NCBI GenBank assembly: GCA_963718635.1
Contig: OY970367.1
Location: forward strand, 1,426,001-1,490,000
Direction: 5' to 3'
Origin: JAIOQJ01 sp963718635
Lineage (GTDB): Bacteria; Planctomycetota; Planctomycetia; Gemmatales; Gemmataceae
DNA length: 64,000 bases
Shown here: positions 27,277 through 36,024 of the stretch, piece by piece
Layout: each line of letters opens with the position of its first letter
Numbering within the stretch: position 1 is the first letter of the stretch
Notes under the pieces: model-generated
Databases searched by the model: none
Seen by the model: only the letters and a program-made list of their open reading frames with translations
What the model was told of the DNA's origin: nothing
Made by a program: the position numbers and the translations under genes

Positions 27277-28704
27277 CTATTCGTCTTCCTCGTCGGCAGC
27301 ATCGAAGTTTTCGGCTGGAACTGACAAAAAACTGTCATCACCTTCAGCCGCCGCCACCGGCGCTGTTTCTATTCTGTCGATAGTAGATGATGGGTTCAAC
27401 GCAGGCTCAGAAGCGTTTTGATTGCTCTTGGGTCCAAGTCCGCTTCGCCAGATCACCAGCAGTCCCAATGCGGCTATCAGCACTACGGAAACAAAATGGG
27501 TGAAGTTAAGCCGAGTCTTCTTTTGTGCCTGCACTTGCAAGCTCGGCGCGGGGACGAACGCAATCTCGGATCGCGATAAAGCCACCGTGCGTTCCAGCGC
27601 TGCTTGCAAATTCGGCGCGTCCACCAAAGTGCCGAGCGAGGAATTGATCAAGGTATCAGACATGGAACTGCCTGCTGAGCGTGAGTGCTCGCGCAGGGCG
27701 ATGACGACATCTGCCGGAGTTTGAAAGCGATCGCGGCGGCGTTTCGCCATCAATTTTTGGACGATGCCGAGAATATCCTCGGGCACCCCGCTGCGAAGAT
27801 TGCCGATCGGCGTCGGCTCATGCTCGCACTGGGCATAGAGTTTGTCTACGACCGCATTGAAGCGGGCGAATGGCGCCGAGCCGGTCAGGAGAAAGTAGAA
27901 CGTGCAGCCGAGGCTATATAGATCTGAGCGGATGTCGGTGCTGCGACAATCATCCACTTGCTCGGGAGACATGTAGTCGGGTGTACCGATCAAGGCGCCG
28001 GCGCCGGTCAGATTATTGAACGCAGAATCGGTCGCAAGCCCTTCGCTGCGCGTCAGCCCTAAATCGAGGAGTTTGACGATCCGATCGTGCTTGGTCAGCA
28101 ACAAGTTCGATGGCTTCACATCGCGGTGCACCAAACCGGCTTCGTGCGCGTGCTGCAAAGCGTTTGCAGCTTGAAAGATGCAGCGGCAGGCATCGGCGAT
28201 TGGCATCGGCCCGTTCTCAAGAACATATCGGCCTAGATCGACTCCTTCAAAATATTCCATGGTGAAGAAGATGGAATGCGGTAGAAAGTCCGCATCAATG
28301 GCTTGGACGATGTTCGGATGGCGGATTCGGCCAAGGGCGCGGATTTCCCGCTGAAACCGGGCAATCATCCCGGGATGCCGGGCGTGTTCTTCTGAGATCA
28401 ATTTCAAAGCGACGATTCGATTGATTTTCCAGTTGCGAGCGCGAAAGACACGCCCCATTCCTCCTTCGCCAATCGGCTCGAGAAGAACATAAGAGCCGAG
28501 AAAGAGTTCGGAAGAGGCCCCGACTAGAATTTGCTCTGCTTGAAAAGGCGTAAGCCAGCCGCGATACACCAGTTCCCGTGCCAGAATTGTTACATCCTGG
28601 CAGAGCGGCAGCATCGAGTCCGTCAACTCATCAAATTGTTCGGGTTCAAGCAAGCGCTCGTCGGCAAGCGACTCGGTGAAACCCGAGGTGTCCACGAGAT
28701 TCAT
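27277..28704 (-). CDS. Transmembrane Ser/Thr protein kinase
   Basis: A 475-residue Hanks-type kinase. An N-terminal 65-residue region (QFDELTDSMLPLCQDVTILA) is typical of planctomycete kinases. The catalytic domain (about 70-330) has the glycine loop IGEGGMGRVFRA, VALKLI with the invariant Lys, HRDVKPSNLLL, DLGLTR in place of DFG, and GTPDYMSPEQ. A transmembrane helix (FVSVVLIAALGLLVIW) near 410 is followed by a short acidic C-terminal tail, with no sensor domain. The kinase is probably cytoplasmic-facing. The start is ATG 28704. All catalytic residues needed for activity are present. Confidence 0.9.
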   Translation of the reverse strand: MNLVDTSGFTESLADERLLEPEQFDELTDSMLPLCQDVTILARELVYRGWLTPFQAEQILVGASSELFLGSYVLLEPIGEGGMGRVFRARNWKINRIVALKLISEEHARHPGMIARFQREIRALGRIRHPNIVQAIDADFLPHSIFFTMEYFEGVDLGRYVLENGPMPIADACRCIFQAANALQHAHEAGLVHRDVKPSNLLLTKHDRIVKLLDLGLTRSEGLATDSAFNNLTGAGALIGTPDYMSPEQVDDCRSTDIRSDLYSLGCTFYFLLTGSAPFARFNAVVDKLYAQCEHEPTPIGNLRSGVPEDILGIVQKLMAKRRRDRFQTPADVVIALREHSRSAGSSMSDTLINSSLGTLVDAPNLQAALERTVALSRSEIAFVPAPSLQVQAQKKTRLNFTHFVSVVLIAALGLLVIWRSGLGPKSNQNASEPALNPSSTIDRIETAPVAAAEGDDSFLSVPAENFDAADEEDE

Positions 28705-28868
28705 AGGAGAGATTCTAGATTCATGGCCGTTGACAAGATGTTAAGAGGAGTATACTTAGGTGAGACGAACTCCCCTAGTTAAAATTCCTTCATCCGAATA
28801 AAAATATCAAGTTCATCTGTCACAAGAAAATGGCAGCTTACAGCAGCGTAAATGTTTTGATTGAGCCG

Positions 28869-29336
28869 CTATTTTGGACCATTGAATTCGGTAGACAGGC
28901 GTTCGGCAACTTGTGCGGGCCTAAGATTGAAGATTGTCCGTCCCTCGGTGCTCCAGACGCCGCGCTCGAAAAAGAGTATGGCCGAGCCCTGACGCGGCAA
29001 CGGGACAGCTGCCACCTCTTCCATTTCACCGCCTTCTATTGCTTCAAATCGGATTGTTGCTCCGACAATGGCTACCGTTCGTTTTCGCCTCTTCTCCCGC
29101 AAAAATTCGACGTCGCTATCAAAGTCGCAGCCTATCCAGCGTAGGCCTCGGGGTGTGCCGCTTCCTGCCGCTTTTTCCAGAAACAGGTGGGCGAGTCGTT
29201 CAACCTGTAGACGAAACGATTCGCGAGCACGCTCCGCCTGAACGACAGGCGCAAGTCGTCGGCAATGCCAGAGGAACCAGAGTAAGCCAAGCGCGAACGC
29301 GCCGACAAGCCAGGGCCAGAGGGTATTCCAATCCAT
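28869..29336 (-). CDS. Hypothetical single-pass membrane protein
   Basis: A 155-residue protein with an N-terminal transmembrane segment (WPWLVGAFALGLLWFLW), then a basic helical linker (ARESFRLQVERLAHLF) and a strand-rich C-terminal region. There is no Cys-rich motif and no recognisable domain. ATG 29336 gives a normal signal anchor; an in-frame TTG 18 bases upstream is possible. It lies 59 bp downstream of the next membrane protein in the same orientation and may be co-transcribed. Confidence 0.6.
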   Translation of the reverse strand: MDWNTLWPWLVGAFALGLLWFLWHCRRLAPVVQAERARESFRLQVERLAHLFLEKAAGSGTPRGLRWIGCDFDSDVEFLREKRRKRTVAIVGATIRFEAIEGGEMEEVAAVPLPRQGSAILFFERGVWSTEGRTIFNLRPAQVAERLSTEFNGPK

Positions 29337-29395
29337 TGTTTCTACAGTGTGCAACTTGGCGCCGACAACGGGAAAATTAAGGAGTGCACCTTTTT

Positions 29396-30793
29396 CTAGG
29401 ACGAAAGAGGCCGATAGTAAACGAGCCGATGTTGGCGCAGCAAGCGGAGTGCCGTACGCATACGCTCCTTGATATATTCCGGATTTCGCCCGTAGAACTT
29501 TTCAATCAGCGCTTCATCATCCATGCCCGAACGTACGGATTGCTCCCACAAGGCCGCTCGCTGCCGCGATCGTTCTCCCTCAATGAAGCCGGTAGCCACA
29601 TTGAAAGGAAACATCAGCGCGGCAATCATGAGAAGTAAAAAGGGCCCCCACTTGGAAAATCGCGGGCTACCGTAGATCAAGAACAGAAAATAAGCAGTGC
29701 CAAGTGCAGGCCAAACCAAGCCGGTATAACGAGCCGCCATGCCCATGTAGCCGGGGCCTTCGTCATCGCCGAGGAATCCGCAGCGCCCCCAGCCGATGCC
29801 GAAGGCGACAAATGCCAAAGCTGCGAGAAACAGCATCAACCCAAGCGCACGCGGGCGCTCGGCAATACGTGAGGCGAAAATACGTCCTAGAAACTGCAGC
29901 GACTCAAAACCAGCTAGTGAAATGACAAACGCGGAAATGGGCCAAAGCCCGGTTGCCGCCGGTCCAAAGGCCATCGACAACGCTTGCAGCGCGATGCGTG
30001 TCGATTGCCAGATTGCCTCACGGTAGCCGCCCCAGACTTCGACCGGGTCCGGATGCCACGCAGGCCGAACATAGCCCTGCCGATAGGCGACGATGTAGAA
30101 AGGCACGGCCAAGACCATCAGAGCCATCGGCACAGCAAGCCGCAAGGTCTGCCCCGTTTGGGTAGAGCAAATTATCCAAAATATCAACGCGATGAACCAA
30201 AGGGCCATGAACGGACCGTAGGCTAATCCGCCGGCGCCGCAGCCGAGCAGCAGGAACGTCATGGCCCCGGCTTGGAGACCTCGCTTGCCCAGGTTCTCGC
30301 GATTCGTGAAGAGGATGATGCGAAGCAAGATCCCGGCGAAGAGCAGATTCATCATGAAGCAGATCTGATAGCCCATCAGCCAGTTTTCGCCTTGGCCGGT
30401 GTGCAAAAGCGTGAGCGGAAAAAACGCATCCGCAAAGTTCAATCGGCCGCGCAGTGTCTTCGCCGTATCGATCATCAACAGAGCAAGGAAAGATACTCCA
30501 AGCAACGTGAGCCAGATGCCGGCGCTGAAATCGCCGGTGATTTGGACGATCGGCAGCCAGATCAATCTAGGCAGCGGGAAGCGGTGTTCGTTGTGCAGTT
30601 GCCATAGCCAGGGAACAAATGGCTCTTCACCAGTTACGGCAGGAATGAACTCCCATTCATCAATGATCGGGCCCGGATGCGGATAGCGCAACAGGAACAC
30701 GACGACTTGCAAAGTCATCGCCGCCCAGATGCCATAGACGAACCACCAGGTTCGGCGGGTCGAGCGATCCGCCCGAGGTGCGCTTGTCAACAT
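29396..30793 (-). CDS. Polytopic membrane protein, glycosyltransferase-like
   Basis: A 465-residue protein with about ten hydrophobic helices. The first is followed by an extracytoplasmic loop with PHPGPIIDEWEFIPAVTGEE and LWQLHNEHRFPLPRLIWLPI. An acidic motif in the first loop followed by an 'HNEHR' segment recalls GT39/ArnT-type membrane glycosyltransferases, but the similarity is weak. The C-terminus is basic (RMRTALRLLRQHRLVYYR). Start ATG 30793 is chosen because the 36 residues upstream do not look like protein and there is no other good site. The function is unassigned. Confidence 0.65.
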   Translation of the reverse strand: MLTSAPRADRSTRRTWWFVYGIWAAMTLQVVVFLLRYPHPGPIIDEWEFIPAVTGEEPFVPWLWQLHNEHRFPLPRLIWLPIVQITGDFSAGIWLTLLGVSFLALLMIDTAKTLRGRLNFADAFFPLTLLHTGQGENWLMGYQICFMMNLLFAGILLRIILFTNRENLGKRGLQAGAMTFLLLGCGAGGLAYGPFMALWFIALIFWIICSTQTGQTLRLAVPMALMVLAVPFYIVAYRQGYVRPAWHPDPVEVWGGYREAIWQSTRIALQALSMAFGPAATGLWPISAFVISLAGFESLQFLGRIFASRIAERPRALGLMLFLAALAFVAFGIGWGRCGFLGDDEGPGYMGMAARYTGLVWPALGTAYFLFLIYGSPRFSKWGPFLLLMIAALMFPFNVATGFIEGERSRQRAALWEQSVRSGMDDEALIEKFYGRNPEYIKERMRTALRLLRQHRLVYYRPLSS

Positions 30794-30862
30794 AGGCTTG
30801 TCGGAATACCTTAGTAGAATCGGTTTTGAAACTTTTCGCACCGTTGTGAAGGACGTTATAGC

Positions 30863-31024
30863 ATGGTCGAGCGTCGCTCGGAACTGACACGGCGTTACCA
30901 CCGCAAGAAAAAGATGCGCAAGCTAAAGGATAAGCTGGTCACGGTGCAAGGCGCCGACCGCGAGAAAATCCTCGGCAAGCTGCGTGCAATCAGCCCTTGG
31001 TGGAAAGAACCCGTCAAGGCGTAA
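30863..31024 (+). CDS. Small basic protein, DUF6800-like
   Basis: A 53-residue very basic protein: MVERRSELTRRYHRKKKMRK, then LKDKLVTVQGADREKILGKL and RAISPWWKEPVKA. AAGGA lies upstream of the ATG at 30863. Small proteins of this kind, ending in 'I..SPWW', are common in planctomycetes and I associate them with DUF6800, a family without known function. The gene is short, but composition, start site and Trp-containing C-terminus argue that it is real. It lies between two minus-strand genes, 10 bp before the end of aroA. Confidence 0.7.
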   Translation: MVERRSELTRRYHRKKKMRKLKDKLVTVQGADREKILGKLRAISPWWKEPVKA

Positions 31025-31034
31025 GGTTAACGGG

Positions 31035-32329
31035 TCAACGCACTTTTTCTAAGTCACGCCAAAACTCCGGATATGTCTTCGCGACGCATCCGGGGTTTCG
31101 AATCACTATTCCCGGCACGCGCAGCCCGATCAATGCCATGCTCATGGCCATCCGGTGGTCGTTGTAGGTGTCGATGACGGCGCCATGCAATGGCGCCGGC
31201 GTAATCTTCAAGCCATCCGAAAACTCCTCAACGCCTACGCCGACTTTACGAAGCTCGGTGGCCAGCGCCGAAATGCGATCCGTCTCTTTGTGCCGAATAT
31301 GCGCCACATTGCGAATCGTCGTCGGCCCTTCTGCAAAGCACGCCACGGCAGCAAGCGTCATCACCGTGTCGCTGATGGCGTTCATATCAATGTCGATGCC
31401 TTTGAGCTGGCCGCCGTGAACGGTAATTCCCGAAGTGCACCTCTCAATTCGACAGCCCATCTTTTCCAGAACATCGACGAAACGCACATCGCCTTGAAGG
31501 CTGTTTTCGGGAAGGTCGAGCACCGTCACGCGCCCTTGCAAGATGGCGGCGACGGCGAAGAAATAGCTGGCAGCGGAGGCATCGGGTTCGATGAAGTACT
31601 GCGACAATTCCTTCGATAAACCGGGTGAGGCATAGAATTCACCCGACAAAGGGCGTTCAACCTTAGCTTCCCACTGAGTAAGCATCTGCAGAGTCATCTC
31701 AATGTAAGGCTCTGAGACTAAAGGCCCATCCAAGTAGATGTCAGTGCCAAACCGAGAGAAAGGCGCGATCATGAGCAGGGCGCTCAGAAATTGACTACTG
31801 ATGTTACCGCGAATATGTACTGGACCACCTTCCAGTCCATTAGCTTCGATAATAACCGGCGGGCAGCCATTGCAGGCTTCGCTGTATACATTCGCGCCAA
31901 GTTCCCGAAGCGCTACGAGCAAGTCCTCGATCGGCCGTTCGCGCATACGCGCAATGCCATCAATCCGATAACGACCGGTTGCAAGAGAAACCATCGCGGT
32001 GAGAAATCGCATCGACGTTCCCGAGTTCGCGACGAATAAATCAGCAGTTTCGGCCGGAATGACTCGATGTGAATTTGAGGCAACATGAACTTCCGATTTC
32101 GACCAGTCGACCTCGATCTGAAAACCAAGTTTGCGCAGGCAGTCGATCATCACCTCTGTGTCTTCGCTGCGAAGGCGCCATGCAAACGGCAGCCCTTGGG
32201 GGCCTTGGCGAGCGCCGCTAGCACCAGCGCCCGGTTGGTAATGCTCTTCGAACCCGGAACGGTCACCTCAACCGCAACGCCGGAAGCAGCAGGCATGATT
32301 TCGAGTTCGTTGGGATAGGCTTCATGCAT
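31035..32329 (-). CDS. aroA: 3-phosphoshikimate 1-carboxyvinyltransferase (EPSP synthase), one frameshift
   Basis: EPSP synthase makes 5-enolpyruvylshikimate-3-phosphate, the step before AroC. The N-terminal part contains EVTVPGSKSITNRALVLAAL; the rest has SGTSMRFLTAM, GNISSQFLSALLM, MSMALIGLRVPGIVIRNPGC and a normal C-terminus. The frame breaks near 32174: one missing C restores the family sequence GALRSEDTEVMIDCLRKLGF. The restored protein is about 431 residues, the usual length. ATG 32329 is taken as start; an earlier in-frame ATG at 32371 lies in a GAATTCCGCA repeat and is not native. It overlaps the end of truA by 8 bases. Loss of this gene would be unexpected while aroC is intact, so the break is likely an error. 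Confidence 0.88.
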
Positions 32330-33101
32330 CGCTGGATTCCGCATTCCGAATTCCGCACTCCGAATTTCCATAAGTCACGCGCACCAGAAAAAGCCCTCGG
32401 GCAGGTGCTGTGGGCCCAGCCTGGCAGCGGTCTTCGGCGCGCAAGATTTCTTCTACCTTCTGCACAGGCCAATGGCCTCGGCCTACGTTCATCAGGGTGC
32501 CCGCAATCGTTCGCACCATGTTGTAGAGAAAGCCATCGGCTTCCACTTCCATGCGGATGTACTTGCCGACGCGCTTGACTGTAAGCTCTGTTATGGTCCG
32601 GACGCTCGTGTGGCGATTGGGCCATTCCGTTTCAAAGCTGTGAAAATCGTGTTCCCCACATAAGCATCGGCTTGCCTCGGCCATCTTGTTCACATCGAGC
32701 CGATGCCTACTTTTCGTCGCATAGCGATACCGAAATGGCGAGCGCATCTCCGAATCATCAATGACATAACGATAGCGTTTGCGAATCGCATCGCGGTTGG
32801 CGTCAAAGCTGTCCGCCGCCACGCTGCAATCGCGGACGACAACATCTGCTGGCAGATTGGCGTTCAACGCGCGAAGCAAGATTGCAGGCGCTAAAGCATT
32901 GTCGCTGCTAAAGTTCACCACCTGACCGAGCGCGTGGACGCCGGCATCCGTCCGGCCGCTCGCATTGGCAAAGGTCTTGCGCCCAGTCACGACCTCAATG
33001 GCCTTTTCGAGCGTCTCTTGCACGGTACGAGCATTGAGTTGCGTCTGCCAGCCATGGAAATCGGTGCCATCATAGCTTAGGGTGAGCTTCAAATTGCGCA
33101 T
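32322..33101 (-). CDS. truA: tRNA pseudouridine(38-40) synthase
   Basis: TruA converts uridines 38-40 in the tRNA anticodon stem to pseudouridine. The 259-residue protein starts MRNLKLTLSYDGTDFHGWQT, carries the catalytic Asp in ASGRTDAGVHALGQVV, and has the KRYRYVIDD and DFHSFE motifs. The last 15 or so residues (GNSECGIRNAESSDA) derive from the dispersed GAATTCCGCA repeat, not from TruA, so the native stop has been replaced by insertion of the repeat. The gene precedes aroA in the same operon. Confidence 0.92.
   Translation of the reverse strand: MRNLKLTLSYDGTDFHGWQTQLNARTVQETLEKAIEVVTGRKTFANASGRTDAGVHALGQVVNFSSDNALAPAILLRALNANLPADVVVRDCSVAADSFDANRDAIRKRYRYVIDDSEMRSPFRYRYATKSRHRLDVNKMAEASRCLCGEHDFHSFETEWPNRHTSVRTITELTVKRVGKYIRMEVEADGFLYNMVRTIAGTLMNVGRGHWPVQKVEEILRAEDRCQAGPTAPARGLFLVRVTYGNSECGIRNAESSDA
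32334..32371. repeat. GAATTCCGCATTCCG repeat at the truA/aroA junction
   Basis: A 38-base run of alternating ATTCCGCA and ATTCCGAA units. It extends the truA coding sequence (GNSECGIRNAE) and reads in another frame as IRSAEFGMRN upstream of aroA. The same unit is found at 35723-35750 and inside the DUF1549/DUF1553 gene at 45720-45859. Confidence 0.85.
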
Positions 33102-33122
33102 CGAGGAACAGACGATTGAAGG

Positions 33123-34148
33123 TTATCGAACAATCCCGCGGCGCATCAATTCCTCGGCCACTTGCACCGCATTGGATGCCGCGCCTTTGCGAAGGTTGTC
33201 GGCCACCACCCACAGGTTCAGCGCCTTCGGGTTGCCCGGATCCTGCCTTACCCGGCCCACGTAGGTGCTATCGGTGCCGGTGGCGTGGATCGGCTGCGGA
33301 AACTCGCCCTTTGTTTCGTCCATCAGAATCACGCCCGGAGCCCGACGCAACGCCGCCTTCGCTTCTTCCACGGAAATCGGCCTTTCGAACTCCACGTTGA
33401 TCGATTCGCTATGGCTCACTTTCACCGGCACGCGCACACAGGTCGGCGATACCGAAATCGATTGATCCCCCATGATTTTCTTTGTCTCATGGATGACCTT
33501 GTTTTCCTCTTCCGTGTAGCCGTTGGCGTCCAGCGTCCAGTCGAGCGTGATGACGTTCCCCGCCAACTGCGCCCGATGAGCGGTCGGCTTCGGCACCACC
33601 TCGCCCTTGACCCACGGCCCAAGTTGATCTTCGAAATCCTGCAGTCCCTTCGCGCCCTTGCCGGATGACGATTGATAAGTCGAAACAATGATGCGCTTCA
33701 CCTTGGCGATGTCGTGCAAAGGCTTTAGCGCGACGCAAAGCGGGATAGCCACGCAATTCGGGTTAGCGACGATTCCTTTCTTGATGTGCTGCAACTGCTC
33801 GGGGTTCACTTCAGGTACAACCAACGGCACATCGGGATCCATGCGCCAGGCGGAAGAATTATCGACGACAATCGCGCCGGCCTTGGCAGCGATCGGGCTG
33901 AATTCCTTGCTAATTGATGATGGCGTGCTCGACAGTACGATCTGCACGCCGGCAAACGCTTCCGCCCGAAGCGCTTCAATCTGGTACGTTTTACCCGCGA
34001 ACTGGATGCTCTTGCCAGCGCTCTTTTCCGAGGCGAGAAACTTGATGGTCTTAACCTTAAAATCGCGCTCTTGAAGCACTTGACGCATCAAGTCGCCAAC
34101 GGCGCCAGTCGCCCCTACTACTGCCACGTTCGGTAACACGCTTCGCAC
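33123..34148 (-). CDS. asd: Aspartate-semialdehyde dehydrogenase
   Basis: Asd reduces aspartyl-phosphate to aspartate semialdehyde for lysine, threonine, methionine and diaminopimelate synthesis. The 341-residue protein has the NADP-binding loop VAVVGATGAVGDLMRQVL at the N-terminus. The active-site Cys is in IVANPNCVAIPLCVALKPLH (about 132), followed by STYQSSSGKGAKG, and the substrate-binding region VRVPVKVSHSESINVEF. Length and frame are normal. It is 22 bp upstream of truA, so asd-truA-aroA form one minus-strand operon of housekeeping genes. Confidence 0.95.
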   Translation of the reverse strand: MRSVLPNVAVVGATGAVGDLMRQVLQERDFKVKTIKFLASEKSAGKSIQFAGKTYQIEALRAEAFAGVQIVLSSTPSSISKEFSPIAAKAGAIVVDNSSAWRMDPDVPLVVPEVNPEQLQHIKKGIVANPNCVAIPLCVALKPLHDIAKVKRIIVSTYQSSSGKGAKGLQDFEDQLGPWVKGEVVPKPTAHRAQLAGNVITLDWTLDANGYTEEENKVIHETKKIMGDQSISVSPTCVRVPVKVSHSESINVEFERPISVEEAKAALRRAPGVILMDETKGEFPQPIHATGTDSTYVGRVRQDPGNPKALNLWVVADNLRKGAASNAVQVAEELMRRGIVR

Positions 34149-34558
34149 CTCTCGAATAAGTCGCCTTCGCAGATCTTTCTCTTCTCAAGATAAGATTTGC
34201 GGAAATAGGTTCCATCTCTTTTTGTGAGAAAAGAGCAGCAGTTAGCTCGCAAGGCTTTAATCGAAGGGTGCGTTAACCAATTCTGGCAAAACGGAAGCTC
34301 GCCCTTCCCACCCTCCCCCTGCAAAGCCAGGGGGAGGGTGAAACGGGCGCCACGCTCGTTTCAATAACTTGCCAGAATCCGTTGGCACACCCTAGTAGAA
34401 CGAATCAACGACCCGACAGTGTAACCGCCGTACATTTTTCGCACGGAGGTCGTTTGCCGCTGACGAGCGCGTCTCACGGGATACATTAACGGCGATGTTT
34501 CATTGGCAGCCGAGCGGTTTTACAACCTGCTCGAACCGAATGGGAAGGAAGCAGCGTT
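34149..34558. other. Divergent intergenic region with one palindromic repeat
   Basis: The gap between divergent asd and the glycosyltransferase gene holds one copy of the CCCTCCCCCTGCAAAGCCAG palindrome at 34311-34338. No gene is visible otherwise. Promoters of both flanking genes must lie here, but I see no unambiguous promoter elements. Confidence 0.5.
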
Positions 34559-35422
34559 TTGAAACTCGCATATCTCATTTTGGCTCATCGCGCGCCCGAG
34601 CAGCTTCAACGATTGATCAAAACCTTGGACAGCGAAGAGAACCAGTTTTTCATCCATTTTGATCGGCGGGCCGAGGGTGCTTATCATCAAGCGAAGGGTC
34701 TGCTCGGCTCAATGCCCAATGTCCATTTTCTCACAAAACGCTACCGCTGCCGTTGGGGGCAGTTCAGCCTCGTCGAGGCTGCGATCGCTTGTTTAGAAGC
34801 GGCAACGGCTTCTGGTTTTCCGTTCGATTTCGTGTCGCTCATCTCCGGCCAAGACTATCCCATCAAAAGCGGAAAGGAGATCAACGAATTCTTCCAACAA
34901 CATGCAGACAAATCGTTCGTTGAGTTCTTTCGCCTCGACCTGCCGAATAAATGGACAGACCAAGGGGGCCCATTTCAGGCCATGCGAAGGATCGGCCAGT
35001 GGCATTTCCCCATTCGAAGCCGGTGGATTCATCTTCCTGTTGGGCGAAAAATCCCGCTCGGCTTTTTGCCGTTCGGCGGCGCCCAATGGTGGACGCTTTC
35101 GAAAGCCTGTGCCGACTGGACGAGCACGTTCCTGCGTACGAATCCGGGCTTTGTCCGCTATTTCCGCTATACGTTTCTTCCGGATGAGTCATTCTTTCAG
35201 ACGCTCCTTCTGAATTCTCCTTTTGCCGACCGGATCGTGAACGACAATCTTCGCTTCGTCGATTTCACCCGAGGCCACCCCACACCCCCGGCCATTCTAA
35301 CGACCGACGATTTCGACCTGCTGCAAAGCCAGAAGACCGCCCTCTTCGCTCGCAAGTTCGACTTCGATCAAGACAGAAACATATTTGATCTGATCGATCA
35401 GAGTTTGTTGAAAGTGGTCTGA
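34559..35422 (+). CDS. Core-2/I-branching-type glycosyltransferase (GT14-like)
   Basis: A 287-residue protein of the beta-1,6-N-acetylglucosaminyltransferase/xylosyltransferase family. The N-terminal KLAYLILAHRAPEQLQRLIK is followed by FIHFDRRAEG, FVSLISGQDYPIKS and PFGGAQWWTLSKACADW, and the family's C-terminal LPDESFFQTLLLNSPF. Bacterial members add sugars to capsule or exopolysaccharide. The start is a TTG at 34559 with GGAAGGAAG upstream; it gives the family's N-terminal strand. No signal or membrane segment is present, so it acts in the cytoplasm. The genes around it show no polysaccharide cluster. Confidence 0.85.
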   Translation: MKLAYLILAHRAPEQLQRLIKTLDSEENQFFIHFDRRAEGAYHQAKGLLGSMPNVHFLTKRYRCRWGQFSLVEAAIACLEAATASGFPFDFVSLISGQDYPIKSGKEINEFFQQHADKSFVEFFRLDLPNKWTDQGGPFQAMRRIGQWHFPIRSRWIHLPVGRKIPLGFLPFGGAQWWTLSKACADWTSTFLRTNPGFVRYFRYTFLPDESFFQTLLLNSPFADRIVNDNLRFVDFTRGHPTPPAILTTDDFDLLQSQKTALFARKFDFDQDRNIFDLIDQSLLKVV

Positions 35423-35457
35423 ATGGATCCTACGTACAAAGAAGCGCGTTAGAGGTC

Positions 35458-35818
35458 CGTTTCCACGAGTTACTTGCGAAGACGCTTCAGGAAGTATTTT
35501 CCGAAGCGAGATTGATAGCCGCGACGCGAAGGCTTTGCGCAGCGGAGCGCTTCCGGCAAGCAAGCGCTCCGCTGCGCAAAGCCTTCGCGTCGCGGCTAAC
35601 CAGATTTCAATTTTGTCGTTCGTTTTTCCACGATTTTCTCGGATTTGAGCTTCAGGAAATATTTTCTGAAGGTTGACTGTCAGAATGACGGGAGATTGAA
35701 TGCCGACTGTCCGAACTTCATGACATTCCGCACTCCGAATTCCGCATTTCGAGTTTGAAGCGTTCGTTTTCCCACGATTTTCTCGGGAAAGCCCTTCGGG
35801 AAATATTTCCCGAAGGGT
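35458..35818. repeat. Three-copy repeat field
   Basis: Three related segments of about 50-58 bases occur at roughly 35458, 35620 and 35761. They share TTTCCACGATTTTCTCGG followed by a CTTCAGGAAATATTTTCTGAAG-type palindrome. Sequences between them include the 37-bp-arm hairpin at 35516-35598 and a GAATTCCGCA repeat at 35723-35750. No gene is credible here. Confidence 0.7.
35516..35598. repeat. Perfect 37-bp inverted repeat
   Basis: Arms 35516-35552 and 35562-35598 are exactly complementary over 37 bases, with a 9-base loop. Each arm contains GCGACGCGAAGGCTTTGCG, which recurs at 15958-15988 and at the group II intron junction near 37888-37915. No T-tract follows, so it is more likely a mobile palindromic element than a terminator. 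Confidence 0.9.
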
Positions 35819-35978
35819 CGGTGAAAACCATGACGACGCTGGTTTGACGGAAGCATTGTTAGTAGAGTCGAGGAGTGGCGCGGTGCGAACGTTCCGATGG
35901 ACAACAAGCGTAGCCGGTCTGAACACTGTCGCTACGCCCCATCTGCTTCGGTCCGTCCGTTTCCACTCCCCGCTCGGC

Positions 35979-36011
35979 GAACCGGACGGGCGGATTTCCC
36001 GCATCCGGCTC
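35979..36011 (-). ncRNA. Group II intron domain V
   Basis: The minus-strand RNA GAGCCGGATGCGGGAAAUCC-type 33-mer folds into the conserved catalytic hairpin, with GAGCCGG pairing CCGGTTC and a GAAA tetraloop. Position directly after the reverse transcriptase stop is as expected. Confidence 0.8.
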
Positions 36012-36024
36012 TCGGACTTGTCTC

